A stretch of 64,000 bases of DNA from Dyadobacter psychrotolerans (lineage in GTDB: Bacteria > Bacteroidota > Bacteroidia > Cytophagales > Spirosomataceae), in contig NZ_SMFL01000020.1 of NCBI RefSeq assembly GCF_004349265.1, forward strand, positions 1 through 64,000, in the 5' to 3' direction. Shown here piece after piece: positions 63,275 to 64,000 of the stretch. Under the pieces are notes generated by a model that did no database searches, was not told the DNA's origin, and saw only the letters and a program-made list of their open reading frames with translations. Positions within the stretch are counted from its first letter, which is position 1, and each line of letters opens with the position of its first letter. Made by a program: the position numbers and the translations under genes.

Positions 63275-64000
63275 AAAAATTAATTGGCATACTTATTCTT
63301 ATATTTTACATAGCGGTAGTTTCTCACTACGGTAATTTTGATTTTACAGAAAAAAATAGCTGGCAAGCACAAGCAAGTCCAGGTAAATTGTCTTCTGCCC
63401 ATGAAATGCTTTCAGCCAATTGTGCAACCTGCCACACGGCTACAATGGGTGTCGACAATGCAAAATGTATCACCTGCCATGGCGATAACAAGGCCTTACT
63501 AGAGCGGCAGCCCACTGCTTTTCACGGTGTGATCGGCAATTGTTCCTCCTGTCATATTGAACACCAGGGCCCAGATGCGAATTTGCGGGTGATGGACCAC
63601 GAGGCAATGGCGCTTCTTGGTGAAAAAATAATTGGCGATGAAAAAAAATCTTTTCAGTTAGATGAATCAATCATACCGGCTGACCACCCGCTGGTTTCAG
63701 ATCAGATTGCAAAACTTAATTGTGCCACCTGCCACGGCACAAAAGATAAGCATCTTGGTTTGATGGGCAATAATTGTGCATCCTGCCATGCCGCTACCCA
63801 GTGGACAATTCCTGAGTTCCAGCATCCGTCGGTACTTTCTATTAATTGTTCCCAATGCCACCAGGCTCCGCCGAGCCACTATATGATGCACTTCGAAATG
63901 GTTTCTAAAAAGGTTGCCGCCCGAAGTGATGAAAAAGGGAACGGTTGTTGCGAAGCTGTTTTAGTTAATCAATGTTATTCTTGCCATAAAACAACTTCAT
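63271..64000 (+). CDS. Multiheme c-type cytochrome, continues beyond window end
   Basis: The frame is open from the ATG at 63271 to the window end (243 codons). A membrane-spanning or signal segment (about 1-21) precedes seven CxxCH heme motifs: CATCH, CITCH, CSSCH, CATCH, CASCH, CSQCH and CYSCH. Extra His residues could be distal ligands. The product would be periplasmic or outer-surface and receive electrons from the b-type partner. Confidence 0.9.
   Translation, partial: MKKLIGILILIFYIAVVSHYGNFDFTEKNSWQAQASPGKLSSAHEMLSANCATCHTATMGVDNAKCITCHGDNKALLERQPTAFHGVIGNCSSCHIEHQGPDANLRVMDHEAMALLGEKIIGDEKKSFQLDESIIPADHPLVSDQIAKLNCATCHGTKDKHLGLMGNNCASCHAATQWTIPEFQHPSVLSINCSQCHQAPPSHYMMHFEMVSKKVAARSDEKGNGCCEAVLVNQCYSCHKTTS

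Overview
The window reads as part of a plasmid from a member of the Bacteroidota, most likely a Cytophagia-type organism (inference). The reasons are promoters of the TTG-N19-TAnnTTTG class, protein families largely confined to that phylum (DUF6428, DUF6660, DUF6799, the HYC/CC/PP family, Bacteroidota-type MobC/relaxase), and a replication, partition and mobilisation backbone. I saw no rRNA, tRNA or CRISPR array.

Layout. (1) 1-5093: the end of a first IS21-family copy, then a persulfide-handling cluster. A perfect-palindrome operator at 3540-3573 sits between two divergent promoters. Leftward run an ArsR-rhodanese regulator, a rhodanese-MBL enzyme, an MFS transporter and an ORF cut off by the IS; rightward runs an MBL-double-rhodanese protein. 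(2) 5082-16642: an 11.6 kb Tn3-family transposon bounded by 48-bp inverted repeats. It carries a secreted ArsC-like phosphatase, a ten-gene arsenic operon (arsR, DUF6428, arsN-like, arsC, acr3, arsO, two metallophosphoesterases, gcvH, a small secreted protein), tnpR and tnpA. (3) 16643-28594: plasmid backbone, with a coupling protein, relaxase and MobC, a candidate oriT, a ParA-like/membrane-protein pair, a 12-copy iteron origin with its Rep, a second parA with a small partner and 12-bp centromere-like repeats, a HEPN (AbiU2-like) protein and a serine recombinase with its own palindrome. (4) 28595-31233: an intact IS21-family element with a 6-bp target duplication. (5) 31327-35896: Fic protein, two DUF305 proteins and a probable PD-(D/E)XK nuclease. 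(6) 35930-64000: a large copper/heavy-metal island.

The copper island joins cytoplasmic export (P1B ATPases of CPC and CPH type, a CopZ-like chaperone, a Csp-like storage protein), a trans-envelope RND pump whose inner-membrane subunit is split into two overlapping genes, two adaptors with metal-binding N-termini, an outer-membrane channel, a multicopper oxidase with expanded Met/His repeats fused to a CopB-like barrel, and many small Met/His/Cys-rich secreted proteins (DUF305 x3, DUF6799 x2, DUF3347, a Met/Asp-rich lipoprotein). It ends in an electron-transfer module: a membrane-anchored flavoreductase-ferredoxin, a b-type cytochrome-like membrane protein and a multiheme c-type cytochrome that runs off the window.

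Most notable points: gcvH and twin metallophosphoesterases inside an arsenic operon on a transposon; the possible cytoplasm-to-periplasm electron conduit at the right end; the split RND permease; the oxidase fusion; and the symmetrical divergent operator/promoter of the persulfide cluster. Families were assigned by reading motifs, without database searches.
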